This document shows, piece after piece, positions 28,390 through 37,846 of a DNA stretch of 64,000 bases (positions are counted from its first letter, which is position 1; each line of letters begins with the position of its first letter). This DNA comes from BS750m-G57 sp964607575 (GTDB lineage: Bacteria > Planctomycetota > Phycisphaerae > SM23-33), in the NCBI GenBank assembly GCA_964607575.1, contig CAZSLS010000001.1:1-64000 (forward strand), written 5' to 3'. The notes under the pieces were generated by a model that worked only from the letters and a program-made list of their open reading frames with translations, did not search any database and was not told where the DNA came from. Position numbers and translations under genes: made by a program.

Positions 28390-29073
28390 CTAATTCGCGG
28401 GCAGATCTTCGATCGCTTCATTCGTGCCGATCAGAATCAGGACGTCGCCTTTCTTGATGGCGGTATCTCCCGCCGGTACCGATATGACGAATTGCCTGGT
28501 GACGGTTTGACCGTCCTGGGTCTCTTCGACACTTCGGCGGATGGCCACTATGTTCACCTGGAATCCCTTGCGGAGGTCGAGTTGGGCGAGAGTCTTGTTG
28601 TAGAAACTTTCGGGTGATTCGAGTTGCACCAGGGAGGCGCCTTCCGCCAGTTCAATTCGCTCCATGATGCTCGGGGCCATGAGGCGGCTCTTCCATCGCT
28701 GTGCGGATTCTTTCTCGGGATTCACCACGTCGTCAGCGCCGACGCGCGCGAGTATTTCCGCCCGAACGCGGCTGGTGGCGCGGCTGATAACGGTCGGTAC
28801 GCCGAGTTCCTTGAGCGTTACGGTCGCCAGGACGCTGTTCTCGAACGATTCGCCCACTCCGACGACGGCTACGTCAACCTTGTCGATACCCTGGCTTCTC
28901 AATGCTTCGGCGTCTGTGGCGTCCAGGCATACCGCCAGCGATACCTCGTCGCGAATGGCGTCGACGCATTCCTTGTCGGAATCTACGGCGATAACGTCGG
29001 CGCCGTCCCGGGCGAGCAGTTTGGCAAGCATCATTCCGAATCTGCCCAATCCTATTATTGCAAAACGTTCCAT
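28390..29073 (-). CDS. TrkA/KtrA-type potassium uptake regulatory protein, 227 aa
   Basis: It opens with a Rossmann nucleotide-binding motif (FAIIGLGRFGMMLAKLL, GxGxxG) and an acidic residue at the end of strand two (VIAVDSDKE), typical of RCK-N domains that bind NAD(H) or ATP/ADP. A single RCK-N (about 1-140) plus a RCK-C/TrkA-C domain (about 140-225, ending GDVLILIGTNEAIEDL) gives the KtrA size class, half of E. coli TrkA. It gates a TrkH/KtrB channel in the membrane as an octameric ring. The TrkH-like gene lies 4 bp upstream on the same strand. Confidence 0.92.
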   Translation of the reverse strand: MERFAIIGLGRFGMMLAKLLARDGADVIAVDSDKECVDAIRDEVSLAVCLDATDAEALRSQGIDKVDVAVVGVGESFENSVLATVTLKELGVPTVISRATSRVRAEILARVGADDVVNPEKESAQRWKSRLMAPSIMERIELAEGASLVQLESPESFYNKTLAQLDLRKGFQVNIVAIRRSVEETQDGQTVTRQFVISVPAGDTAIKKGDVLILIGTNEAIEDLPAN

Positions 29074-29077
29074 AGTG

Positions 29078-30988
29078 TCACCCGATGATTATGTTCTCAG
29101 AGGGATAGGAGTACTTCGTTCGCCTGGTTCTGCCCGCCAGTGCAAGCAGCAGCGTTAGCGGGCCCAGTCTCCCAATAAACATGCCCGCCATGACAACGAC
29201 TTTGGCCGGGTCGTTCAACTTATCGGTAACCCCCGTCGAGAGCCCCACCGTTCCGCACGCGCTGCACGATTCGAACAGCAGGTCGATGAAATGATAAGTT
29301 CCGCCCATTGTAATCGATAACAACAGCGTGATCGTAATCAGGAGGCACATGTAGAGCACAGCCAGGGCGACGACCTTGCGGATTACGTCGACGGTTATGC
29401 TGCGATGGTAGACTTCCAACTCGCTTCGGTTCCGCAATACGCTGCAGGCGACCAGAACGAGTATTGCCAGCGTGACGGTTTTCATACCGCCTGCCGTGCT
29501 GGCCGGGCTTCCGCCGACGGTCATCAGGGCGCACATCCAGAGCTTTCCTCCGTCTGTCAACTGATTCATGTCTATCGTGTTGAAGCCGGCCGTCCTTGCC
29601 GTAATCGACGCGAAGATCGATTCTTTCGCCTTGTCGATTGCAGACATATTGCGCCAGTTGTCCGATACGGCGGTCTTTTCGTTCGGATCCCGCCCGGGCG
29701 TAAAGGGCCTGGGAGCTTCGACTGATTCGACGGTCCACAGGACCGCCGCCCCCCAGATCAGCAGGATCGCCGTAGTCGACAGCACGATCTTCGAATGCAG
29801 CGTCAGGCGGCAGCGGGGCAGGGGCGAAAAGTCCATCGACCACTTGCCTCGCATCGCCCTGCGCATGCGCCCCAGGAGATTGCCGAACCATCGCCCGATA
29901 TCCTGGAGTACCGGGAAGCCCAGCCCGCCGAGGACGATCAGGGGCGCCATTACGCCCATTATCTGCCATCTGTCCCGCAGCGCCGACCAGTTGTCGCCGA
30001 CGCCGGCCAGCATGTTCTGGTCGTACAGAGAAAATCCCGCGTTACAGAAAGCCGACACGCTGTGGAAAATGCTGTACCACAGGGCCTGCGGTCCGCTCAG
30101 GGGCGCCCCGGTGTTCCCTTTGGCATTGAGGAACATCGGAAGCATCAGCGCCGCTCCGAGTAGTTCCATACTGAACGTCGTCACGATAACAAAACGGGCG
30201 ACCCGCGCGATCTGCCCGACCTCGTTGGTATTGAGCATCTGCCCCAGTGCACTGCGCCCCTTCACCGACAGCATCTTTCCGACCATCATCGCCATCACCG
30301 TACCGAACATCATGATCCCCAGCCCGCCCAACTGGATCAGGGCGAGGATAACCGCCTGCCCGAACGGCGTGAACGTGCTTCCGGTGGGCTTGACCACCAG
30401 CCCCGTCACGCAGGTGGCGCTCGTCGCGGTGAACAGCGAATCGAGATAATGCCACCTCGCCCACTCGCCATCGGTAATCGCCGCCGGAAGCATCAGCAGA
30501 CCCGATCCGAACAGGCACATGAACACGAAACTCCCGACGAGCAGCCTTGCGGGATGAATCCCGCTGTCGGCGAATCGGAGATTCAGGTTCACCCCGCGGA
30601 TTATCAACGCCGCCAGGATGTATACCTGCGTGACGACAACGTAGATCGCGCTGGCAGAAAGCACCTCCCCATTCCGCGAATAGACGCCCAGAACAATCAC
30701 CGCCACGCCCATAAGCGCAAAGTCCGTCCAGTTCTCCCGAAGGTATTTCAGATGCTCTCTGGCCAGCAATAGCCTGATGATGCGATCGGCGATGAAGACC
30801 GCCACGACCATGCCCTGGATTACGTGCAACCAGAACGTTGCGACCGGGGGATTCTTCCCGAAGCCGTATTCCAGCACCAGCGCCGCGACCGCAGCGATCC
30901 CCGCGGACGCCAGAATGACGTTCATCACCGGGAGCCGGGGCCGACCGCTCCGCCCGTCATGAGAAGATGGAACAAGCAAATCGTCCAT
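29078..30988 (-). CDS. TrkH/KtrB-type potassium transporter with N-terminal membrane extension, 636 aa
   Basis: Four selectivity-filter loops are recognisable: TSATCVTGL, SVSAFCNAGFS, TARTAGFNT and SACGTVGLSTG, which identify the SKT superfamily (four M1-P-M2 repeats). The protein is about 150 residues longer than KtrB or TrkH. The extra N-terminal part carries four hydrophobic helices (VILASAGIAAVAALVLEYG, FWLHVIQGMVVAVFIADRII, FALMGVAVIVLGVY, AIYVVVTQVYILAALIIRG) before the first filter repeat. It couples to the RCK protein encoded 4 bp downstream for potassium uptake. hisI ends one base before its start codon. Confidence 0.92.
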   Translation of the reverse strand: MDDLLVPSSHDGRSGRPRLPVMNVILASAGIAAVAALVLEYGFGKNPPVATFWLHVIQGMVVAVFIADRIIRLLLAREHLKYLRENWTDFALMGVAVIVLGVYSRNGEVLSASAIYVVVTQVYILAALIIRGVNLNLRFADSGIHPARLLVGSFVFMCLFGSGLLMLPAAITDGEWARWHYLDSLFTATSATCVTGLVVKPTGSTFTPFGQAVILALIQLGGLGIMMFGTVMAMMVGKMLSVKGRSALGQMLNTNEVGQIARVARFVIVTTFSMELLGAALMLPMFLNAKGNTGAPLSGPQALWYSIFHSVSAFCNAGFSLYDQNMLAGVGDNWSALRDRWQIMGVMAPLIVLGGLGFPVLQDIGRWFGNLLGRMRRAMRGKWSMDFSPLPRCRLTLHSKIVLSTTAILLIWGAAVLWTVESVEAPRPFTPGRDPNEKTAVSDNWRNMSAIDKAKESIFASITARTAGFNTIDMNQLTDGGKLWMCALMTVGGSPASTAGGMKTVTLAILVLVACSVLRNRSELEVYHRSITVDVIRKVVALAVLYMCLLITITLLLSITMGGTYHFIDLLFESCSACGTVGLSTGVTDKLNDPAKVVVMAGMFIGRLGPLTLLLALAGRTRRTKYSYPSENIIIG

Positions 30989-31387
30989 TCATTTCTTGCC
31001 GTATACCTCGTCGGGATCGAATAGCGGTTCGTCCACCACTTCGAACTTGCCCGCGTCGTTGAGTTTGCGATAGAAGCATGAGCGATATCCGTTGTGGCAG
31101 GCGGCGCCGGCAGGGGTCACCTTCACCACGAGGGTGTCGACGTCGCAGTCGATGTAGATGCTCTGGACTTCCTGCGTGTTACCGGAGCTTTCGCCCTTCA
31201 TCCAATACTGCTGACGGCTTCGCGACCAGAAGTGCGTCTTTCCGGTGCGGACGGTGTCCGCCAGCGAGTCAGCGTTCATGTAAGCCACCATCAGTACTTC
31301 GTTGGTCTCGGCGTCCACAACCACCGCCGGTATCAGTCCGTTGGCGTCGTATTTCAGACTATCGAGCGTCTCCTGCGTTATTTCCAC
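30989..31387 (-). CDS. hisI: Phosphoribosyl-AMP cyclohydrolase, 132 aa
   Basis: The whole single-domain enzyme is present. Signatures are VLMVAYMNADSL, FWSRSRQQYWMKGESSGN, the Mg-binding DCDVDTL and the zinc-ligand motif AACHNGYRSCFY. It opens the purine ring of phosphoribosyl-AMP in histidine biosynthesis. The usual fused HisE (phosphoribosyl-ATP pyrophosphatase) domain is absent, so HisE must be encoded elsewhere. It directly abuts the TrkH-like gene, an unusual pairing that probably reflects co-transcription only. Confidence 0.95.
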   Translation of the reverse strand: MEITQETLDSLKYDANGLIPAVVVDAETNEVLMVAYMNADSLADTVRTGKTHFWSRSRQQYWMKGESSGNTQEVQSIYIDCDVDTLVVKVTPAGAACHNGYRSCFYRKLNDAGKFEVVDEPLFDPDEVYGKK

Positions 31388-31699
31388 GATTCAGTTCCTT
31401 GCTTGGTATTCATTCTTCATTATTTCAAAGCGAATCACAGCATCCTATCGCTCCGGGGCGCCGCGGTCAAATCCCCTTCGCGGGGAAAACACGAATATCC
31501 AACACGAATCCCGCGTGAACCGGAACACTAGGATTTCATAATGCTATTGTCACCCGACGACGCCCATCGCGTGTAGCGGTGGGGCATCGCCCCGCGCTCG
31601 TCGTTTCGCGCTGCGTCGGATGCATTGTGTCGGACGGCGAGCGTCGAGCGGTGCTCGACCGCTAAACGGGGATATGTGCGGGAGTGATGGATATGGGCG
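31388..31699. other. Intergenic region with REP-like hairpins
   Basis: No gene was found in the 312 bp between hisI and recG. The right half holds the inverted hairpin pair described at 31571-31666. The left part has no recognisable promoter or RNA. Confidence 0.6.
31571..31666. repeat. Pair of inverted REP-like hairpin units
   Basis: A 33-nt unit at 31571-31603 on the plus strand recurs on the minus strand at 31634-31666 with 25 of 33 identical positions. Each unit has a TAGCGG head, a 7-bp stem with a 3-nt loop and a CGCTCG tail. Three of the seven stem pairs differ between units yet still pair (G-C to C-G, G-C to A-T, U-G to T-A), which indicates selection for the hairpin. The plus copy carries GTAG just before the stem (31573-31576), the tetranucleotide typical of REPs mobilised by REP-associated tyrosine transposases; the minus copy has TTAG there. 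Confidence 0.65.
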
Positions 31700-33775
31700 C
31701 TACGCCCCCGCCAGGAGGTTGAGTTTGCCCGCGTAGGCTTTGATTACTTCGCGGCGCAATTGCTGGTGGTGGGGGGCGTTGAGACCCGGGTCGTCGGCGA
31801 CTATCGCAAAGGCGTCGCGTCTGGCAAGTCTCAGCAGCTCGAAGTCTTCGATCAGGTTGGCGACTTTCAGTTCGGGCAGCCCGTGCTGGCGGGTCCCGAA
31901 GATTTCGCCGGGACCGCGGATACGCAGATCCTCCTCCGCCACTTGGAATCCGTCGTTGGTGTCGACGAGTACCTTGAGACGCTGCTTCGCGTCGGGTGTT
32001 TTCGGCGAGGCGACCAGTATGCAGACCGCGTCATCGCTTCCCCGCCCGACGCGCCCTCGGAGCTGGTGCAACTGGGCGAGTCCGAATCGTTCGGCGTGGG
32101 TTATCACCATCACGCTGGCGGCAGGTACGTCCATGCCCACTTCGACCACCACCGAGGCCACCAGCGCCTGGACGTCGCCGGACCGGAAGGCGGCCATCGC
32201 GGCGTTCTTGTCAGCCGGTTTCATCTGCCCGTGGATCAGCGCGATTTTGTAATCCTTCAGCGGTCCGTCGGCCAGTTCGCGGTAGGCGTCTTCCGCCGCG
32301 GTCAGTTCCAACTCCGGCGAGGGGTTGACCAGTGGATAGATGAAATACGCTTGGCGTCCGGCATCGAGTTCTTCTCTGACGGTATCGAACACCTCGGGCA
32401 TCCTCGCGTGGGGTACACAGAGCGTTTCTGTCTTTCCGCGGCCGGGCGGTAGGGCGTCTATCACCGAAACGTCAAGGTCGCCGAACACCGTCAGCGCCAG
32501 CGTTCGCGGGATCGGAGTAGCCGTCATCACCAGGTAATGCGGGGCAAAACCCTTTCCGCGAATGGTCGTCCGCTGGGTCACGCCGAATCGATGCTGCTCG
32601 TCGACAACGACCAGCGCCAGGTCCGAGAACTTCACGCCCTCGCTTATCAGTGCGTGCGTACCGACCACTATGTCGATCTGCCCGCCGGCCAGCGAATCGA
32701 GTATCTCCTTGCGCTCGGCGGGTTTTTGCCTTCCGACCAGCAGGGCGATTCGCACGCGCGAACCGGCGAGGTAATCCCGCACCTTGTCGTAATGCTGCGT
32801 TGCGAGAATCTCGGTCGGCGCCATGATCGCCGCCTGCTTGCCCCTTGCAACCGCCAGCAGCGCCGCATACAGCGCCACTACCGTCTTGCCCGAACCAACG
32901 TTGCCCTGAAGCAGGCGGTTCATGGGTCTGTCGCGGGCGATGTCGGTGGTGATCTCGGCGATGGCGCGGTCTTGGGCGTCGGTGAGCGCGAATGGGAATC
33001 GGGCTCGTATTCGCTGGTCGATGAGTTCTGAGTTTTCCAGCGCGTGTGCGGGACGGCTGATCTGACGCATTCTCATCAGCGCCACGCCGAGTTGCATTAT
33101 GAGGCATTCATCGTATGCGATTCGGCGTCGTCCCTGTGCCCAGTGGTCTTTCTCTTCGGGCTTGTGCATCGCCGAAACGGCAGCCGGTCGCGACATCATC
33201 CCGCGTTTTTCGAGATACTCCGCGTCGAACCATCGCCCGATGAGCCTCTCGACCTCGCCCAGAATGCGTTTGATAACCGAGCCGATCATGCGGCTTGTGA
33301 GTTGCTTGCCCGCGGGGTAGACGGGCATGAGTTCGTCGCGGTCGAGGTTCGTTCCTTCGGGATTGTATACGATCTGGAACTGCGGGTTTATGAATTGCAT
33401 CCGTTTGCGATAGATGCTTGTCTTTCCGCTGACGGCCAGTTGCATGCCCTGCTTGATCTTGTCGCGGAGATAACTTCCGCCGAACCATTTTACCAGGACC
33501 GATCCGGTCTCGTCGCGGATAGTTGCCTGGAAGAACGGTCTGCGTCCGAAGCGGTTGTCTTCGAGAGCGGTTACTTCCCCGGCGACGGTGACTGACGCTT
33601 CGTCGCCGGCGAGCGAGGCGATGGCCTGAGCCTGTTTGCGCAAATCAAAACGGAAGGGGAAGTGCAGGAGCAGATCCTCTACCGTTTTGATTCCGAGTTC
33701 CGTGAGCTTACGGGCCCACGCGGGTCCCACGCCCTTTATGGAACTCACTTCCGTACCCAGTTCAAGTTGGGCCAA
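31700..33775 (-). CDS. recG: ATP-dependent DNA helicase RecG, 691 aa
   Basis: The N-terminal wedge domain opens with SSIKGVGPAWARKLTELGI (HhH-like) and LLLHFPFRFDLR. Helicase motifs follow in order: LLQGNVGSGKT (about residue 290), VVVDEQHRFGVTQR (about 390, DEQH box), TATPIPRT and QLRGRVGRGSDDA near the end. The C-terminal PGEIFGTRQHGLPEL block is diagnostic of RecG. It reverses stalled replication forks. The start codon is TTG; a TAG in frame 18 nt upstream leaves little choice, with a GTG ten codons in as an alternative. Confidence 0.95.
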   Translation of the reverse strand: MAQLELGTEVSSIKGVGPAWARKLTELGIKTVEDLLLHFPFRFDLRKQAQAIASLAGDEASVTVAGEVTALEDNRFGRRPFFQATIRDETGSVLVKWFGGSYLRDKIKQGMQLAVSGKTSIYRKRMQFINPQFQIVYNPEGTNLDRDELMPVYPAGKQLTSRMIGSVIKRILGEVERLIGRWFDAEYLEKRGMMSRPAAVSAMHKPEEKDHWAQGRRRIAYDECLIMQLGVALMRMRQISRPAHALENSELIDQRIRARFPFALTDAQDRAIAEITTDIARDRPMNRLLQGNVGSGKTVVALYAALLAVARGKQAAIMAPTEILATQHYDKVRDYLAGSRVRIALLVGRQKPAERKEILDSLAGGQIDIVVGTHALISEGVKFSDLALVVVDEQHRFGVTQRTTIRGKGFAPHYLVMTATPIPRTLALTVFGDLDVSVIDALPPGRGKTETLCVPHARMPEVFDTVREELDAGRQAYFIYPLVNPSPELELTAAEDAYRELADGPLKDYKIALIHGQMKPADKNAAMAAFRSGDVQALVASVVVEVGMDVPAASVMVITHAERFGLAQLHQLRGRVGRGSDDAVCILVASPKTPDAKQRLKVLVDTNDGFQVAEEDLRIRGPGEIFGTRQHGLPELKVANLIEDFELLRLARRDAFAIVADDPGLNAPHHQQLRREVIKAYAGKLNLLAGA

Positions 33776-33814
33776 TGTTGGCTCGGTACTCTAGTGTTGA
33801 CCTGAGATCGCAGG

Positions 33815-34249
33815 CTACTTCGGCGGGAGCTTGATGGTCTGTCCGACGGCGAGTTTCTTCGCGTCGAGACCGGGATTGGTCGCGAGAATCTCGCGATACC
33901 GCTGCCCGTTACCGAGGTACTTTGCGGCGATCGACCAGAGAGTGTCTTTCTTCTTGATTGTGTATGTGGTTTCTCCCGCCACCGGAGGTGGTGGGGTCGT
34001 GTCGGCCGCCGTACCAGTGGTATCCGTTCCCGCGGTAAGGTCAGTTCCGGTTCCGGTTCCGGTTCCGGTGCTGGTATCGGGACGGATGGCCTCGGCGCCC
34101 GCGCCGGTGTTATCCAGCGTCGTAACAGCGGCAAGTGGGGGGTCGGCGACGACTGGTTTCTTCCTGAACGGGTTCCAACTGGCGTTGCATCCGGCAAGCA
34201 TGGACGAGAGTAGCAGGGCGACGAGTGCGACATACTTGAAGTTCTTCAT
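33815..34249 (-). CDS. LysM-domain lipoprotein, 144 aa
   Basis: A signal peptide ends in the lipobox LAGC (Cys21). A low-complexity Thr/Gly linker (TSTGTGTGTGTDL) leads to one C-terminal LysM domain (about residues 95-142, TYTIKKKDTLWSIAAKYLG and LAVGQTIKLPPK), which should bind peptidoglycan. This would tether the lipidated N-terminus to the cell wall or the reverse. AAAGGA stands 9 nt before the ATG. A good promoter is described at 34283-34310. The linker is encoded by a hexanucleotide repeat that could vary in length. It is next to recG but has its own promoter. Confidence 0.9.
   Translation of the reverse strand: MKNFKYVALVALLLSSMLAGCNASWNPFRKKPVVADPPLAAVTTLDNTGAGAEAIRPDTSTGTGTGTGTDLTAGTDTTGTAADTTPPPPVAGETTYTIKKKDTLWSIAAKYLGNGQRYREILATNPGLDAKKLAVGQTIKLPPK
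34044..34067. repeat. Hexanucleotide tandem repeat (GTTCCG)4 inside the LysM gene
   Basis: Four exact GTTCCG copies on the plus strand encode alternating Gly and Thr on the minus strand. Copy changes keep the frame and would alter linker length. Confidence 0.8.
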
Positions 34250-34282
34250 GGCGAATTCCTTTCTGGAAGATGTTCTTCTCTG

Positions 34283-34310
34283 ATAATACTTCCCGCCGCG
34301 GCGGTGTCAA
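34283..34310 (-). promoter_or_regulatory. Putative sigma70-type promoter for the LysM lipoprotein
   Basis: Read on the minus strand, TTGACA (34310-34305) and TATTAT (34288-34283) are 16 nt apart. The spacer is GC-rich and palindromic (CCGCCGCGGCGG), a possible operator. The predicted start would give a leader of about 30 nt to the ATG at 34249. Confidence 0.6.
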
Positions 34311-34349
34311 TACTCTAATCGGGTCTTCTGTTTTCCCGGCGGTCAGGGT

Positions 34350-35963
<1,614 letters not shown>

Positions 35964-36015
35964 TTCTCGTCCGCTTTCAACCGGGTTATCGAATTGCGGT
36001 ATGATATGGAACGGC

Positions 36016-36140
36016 ATGGCAAATGGCAACTGGCAAGTGGCAACTGGCAAAACCCAACGGCGCGTGGCGTACAGTTCCCGTGTGGCGGTGCAATGTTGGG
36101 TCTTGCCGTTGTCGTCGCCATTTGCCAGTTGCCTGTTGCC
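36016..36140. repeat. Long imperfect inverted repeat built of heptanucleotide units
   Basis: The left arm begins with five exact-period units of NTGGCAA (36016-36050). The arm 36018-36058 pairs with 36095-36140 around a 36-nt loop, with mostly Watson-Crick matches and a small length difference. The right arm shows the same seven-base period on the opposite strand (TTGCCAG, TTGCCTG). It starts just after the GT2 stop codon and lies before glyS, so it may also end transcription or protect the upstream mRNA. Confidence 0.7.
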
Positions 36141-36145
36141 AGTCG

Positions 36146-36925
36146 TTAACCATCCAGCGAGTCGTCCTGCAGTATTTCGCGGACTTCCGGGCGGTCGCCG
36201 AAGCGGTCGATCCGCCCGTGTCCCTTGCGGATAGTACTCTTTCGGGCGCCCAGTTCGGGTAGCAGTACCATCGTTCCGTGGTTCAGATGCACCACGTACC
36301 GCAGCATTTCGCTGACGTTCAGCATCTGCGCTTCGTACCCGCCGTCTTCGATCGCCCAATGCACGCCCTGTCCTGTTACTGTGGTTTCGTTGATAAACTT
36401 CAGGCCCAGTTCGTCCATCACGCTGCGGCGGTACAATGCGCAATGGCTGCGAATGCAGGGCTTGTCCGTTCGGGGGATTTCCCCTCGCCGCATCACATCC
36501 TTGAACCAGTGTTCGATGCGTTTGAGCAGTTTTTTGCGTTCGAGTTTGTAGGTTCCCACCGCGCCGATTTGCGGGCGAGCGTTGATCTTCCCGACCAACC
36601 ACGCCAACCATCGGTCGGTTATCGGGATCGTGTCGGTATGGAAGCTGAGCAGGAATTCCCCGCTCGCGGCGTCTATCCCCGCGTCGAGTGCTTCCTTGTG
36701 CGCCTCGCCGGGAATGTCGGATATCCCCTCGGTCCGCTCGATCAGCTTTATCCACTTGACGCTTCGCAGATACTCCAGCGATGCGCCGTCAGCGGACCCG
36801 TTGTCGACCACGATAACTTCATACGGCGTCCGCGTGGTGTATCGACGAATGGACCGCAAACAGAGACGCGCCAGCGACGGGGTCTGGTAGTGCGGGACTA
36901 TTATCGATACTACCGGTTTGGTCAT
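36146..36925 (-). CDS. Family 2 glycosyltransferase, 259 aa
   Basis: The N-terminus VVSIIVPHYQTPSLARLCL is a GT-A fold opening, followed by YEVIVVDNGSADG (nucleotide-binding Asp) and the DxD-like metal site LLSFHTDTIP. The GT2 family transfers a sugar from a nucleotide sugar, here to an unknown acceptor. No membrane helix is present, so it is probably cytoplasmic or peripheral. The internal ATG at 36925 is preferred over one 18 nt upstream because it places the first beta strand correctly. It lies divergently from the amidohydrolase gene. Confidence 0.85.
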   Translation of the reverse strand: MTKPVVSIIVPHYQTPSLARLCLRSIRRYTTRTPYEVIVVDNGSADGASLEYLRSVKWIKLIERTEGISDIPGEAHKEALDAGIDAASGEFLLSFHTDTIPITDRWLAWLVGKINARPQIGAVGTYKLERKKLLKRIEHWFKDVMRRGEIPRTDKPCIRSHCALYRRSVMDELGLKFINETTVTGQGVHWAIEDGGYEAQMLNVSEMLRYVVHLNHGTMVLLPELGARKSTIRKGHGRIDRFGDRPEVREILQDDSLDG

Positions 36926-37031
36926 GATCGACAGAGTGTACACCGATGCGCCGGGCAGGTCAAAAGCTCCCGCGGTAAACCAATGGCGCGCGAAACCGCA
37001 AGCGGTTTTGATTCGCGATTGTGCGCTGGGT

Positions 37032-37040
37032 TGCTATACT
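37032..37040 (+). promoter_or_regulatory. Extended -10 element before the amidohydrolase gene
   Basis: TGCTATACT matches TGnTATAAT at eight of nine fixed or free positions. It ends 8 nt before the ATG at 37049, so the transcript would be almost leaderless. No good -35 is visible. Confidence 0.45.
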
Positions 37041-37048
37041 CTCCTCCC

Positions 37049-37846
37049 ATGATAGTTGTTGACATGCATTCACACGCGTTTCCTGACGAGTTGGCGCCCA
37101 AGGCGATAGACGCTCTGGAGGCGAAAGCTGACTGGAAGGCGTTCGGAACCGGTACGATCGACGACAGGCTCAAATCGATGGATGACGCGGGGATCGACGT
37201 CGCGGTAATCTGCACGATCGCGACGCGCCCCGATCTGACGGAAGGCATCCTTCGCTGGTGCTGCAGCATCCGTAGCGAGCGGATCATCCCCTTCGCGTCG
37301 GTTCACCCCGCCGGCGGCGACGCCGCGGGCTGGGTCAGGCGAATTGTTGACGAAGGGATTCCGGGCATAAAGATGCACTCGGTGTACCAGGACTACTGCG
37401 TCGACGACCCCATTCTCGACGGGATATACCAAGCCGCCTCCGAGACCGGACTTATCATCACGCCTCACTGCGGGCGCGACACCGCCGCGCCCGACGACGT
37501 TAACCGGGCCTCGCCGGAGCGGATCGCCCGCGTGATAGAAAAGTTTCCCGACCTGAAGCTGGTCTGCACGCACCTGGGAGGATGGCGTATGTGGGATGAG
37601 TCGGAGCAGCATCTGATCGGGAAGAAGGACGTCCCGCTGGAAACGTCGTTCACGCTGCATGATCTGGACCCGCGGCGCGAGACCGAACTGTTTCGCACCC
37701 ACGGAATTGAGAACATCCTGTTCGGTACGGACTGGCCCTGGTCCAATCCTGTCGAGGAGAGACGCAAGATCGAGCAACTCGACCTGACGGGCGAAGAAAT
37801 CGAAATGATCCTCGGCGCCAACGCGGTCAGGGTGCTGGAGCTCTAG
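37049..37846 (+). CDS. Amidohydrolase-family TIM-barrel protein, 265 aa
   Basis: It opens MIVVDMHSHAFPDELAP with the HxH metal ligands (His7, His9). Further ligand-like residues are in LIITPHCGRD, LVCTHLGGW and the terminal Asp in FGTDWPWSNP. This set fits the amidohydrolase-2 family of decarboxylases and lactonases (ACMSD-like). The reaction cannot be fixed from sequence. A frame continues far upstream but overlaps the antisense GT2 gene. Its 3' end overlaps the convergent URO-D-like gene by 4 bp. No true Shine-Dalgarno is visible, consistent with a near-leaderless mRNA. Confidence 0.85.
   Translation: MIVVDMHSHAFPDELAPKAIDALEAKADWKAFGTGTIDDRLKSMDDAGIDVAVICTIATRPDLTEGILRWCCSIRSERIIPFASVHPAGGDAAGWVRRIVDEGIPGIKMHSVYQDYCVDDPILDGIYQAASETGLIITPHCGRDTAAPDDVNRASPERIARVIEKFPDLKLVCTHLGGWRMWDESEQHLIGKKDVPLETSFTLHDLDPRRETELFRTHGIENILFGTDWPWSNPVEERRKIEQLDLTGEEIEMILGANAVRVLEL

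Noticed and set aside
36016..36140. CRISPR array
   Set aside because: Units are seven bases long with no spacers, so this is a tandem heptamer hairpin.
35964..36755. 264-codon N-terminal extension of glycyl-tRNA synthetase
   Set aside because: It passes through the inverted repeat and the GT2 gene in another frame; GlyRS homologues start near MSDKK/MEKL.
36278..37048. Long upstream extension of the amidohydrolase frame
   Set aside because: It is antisense to the GT2 gene; family members begin at the VDMHSHA strand.
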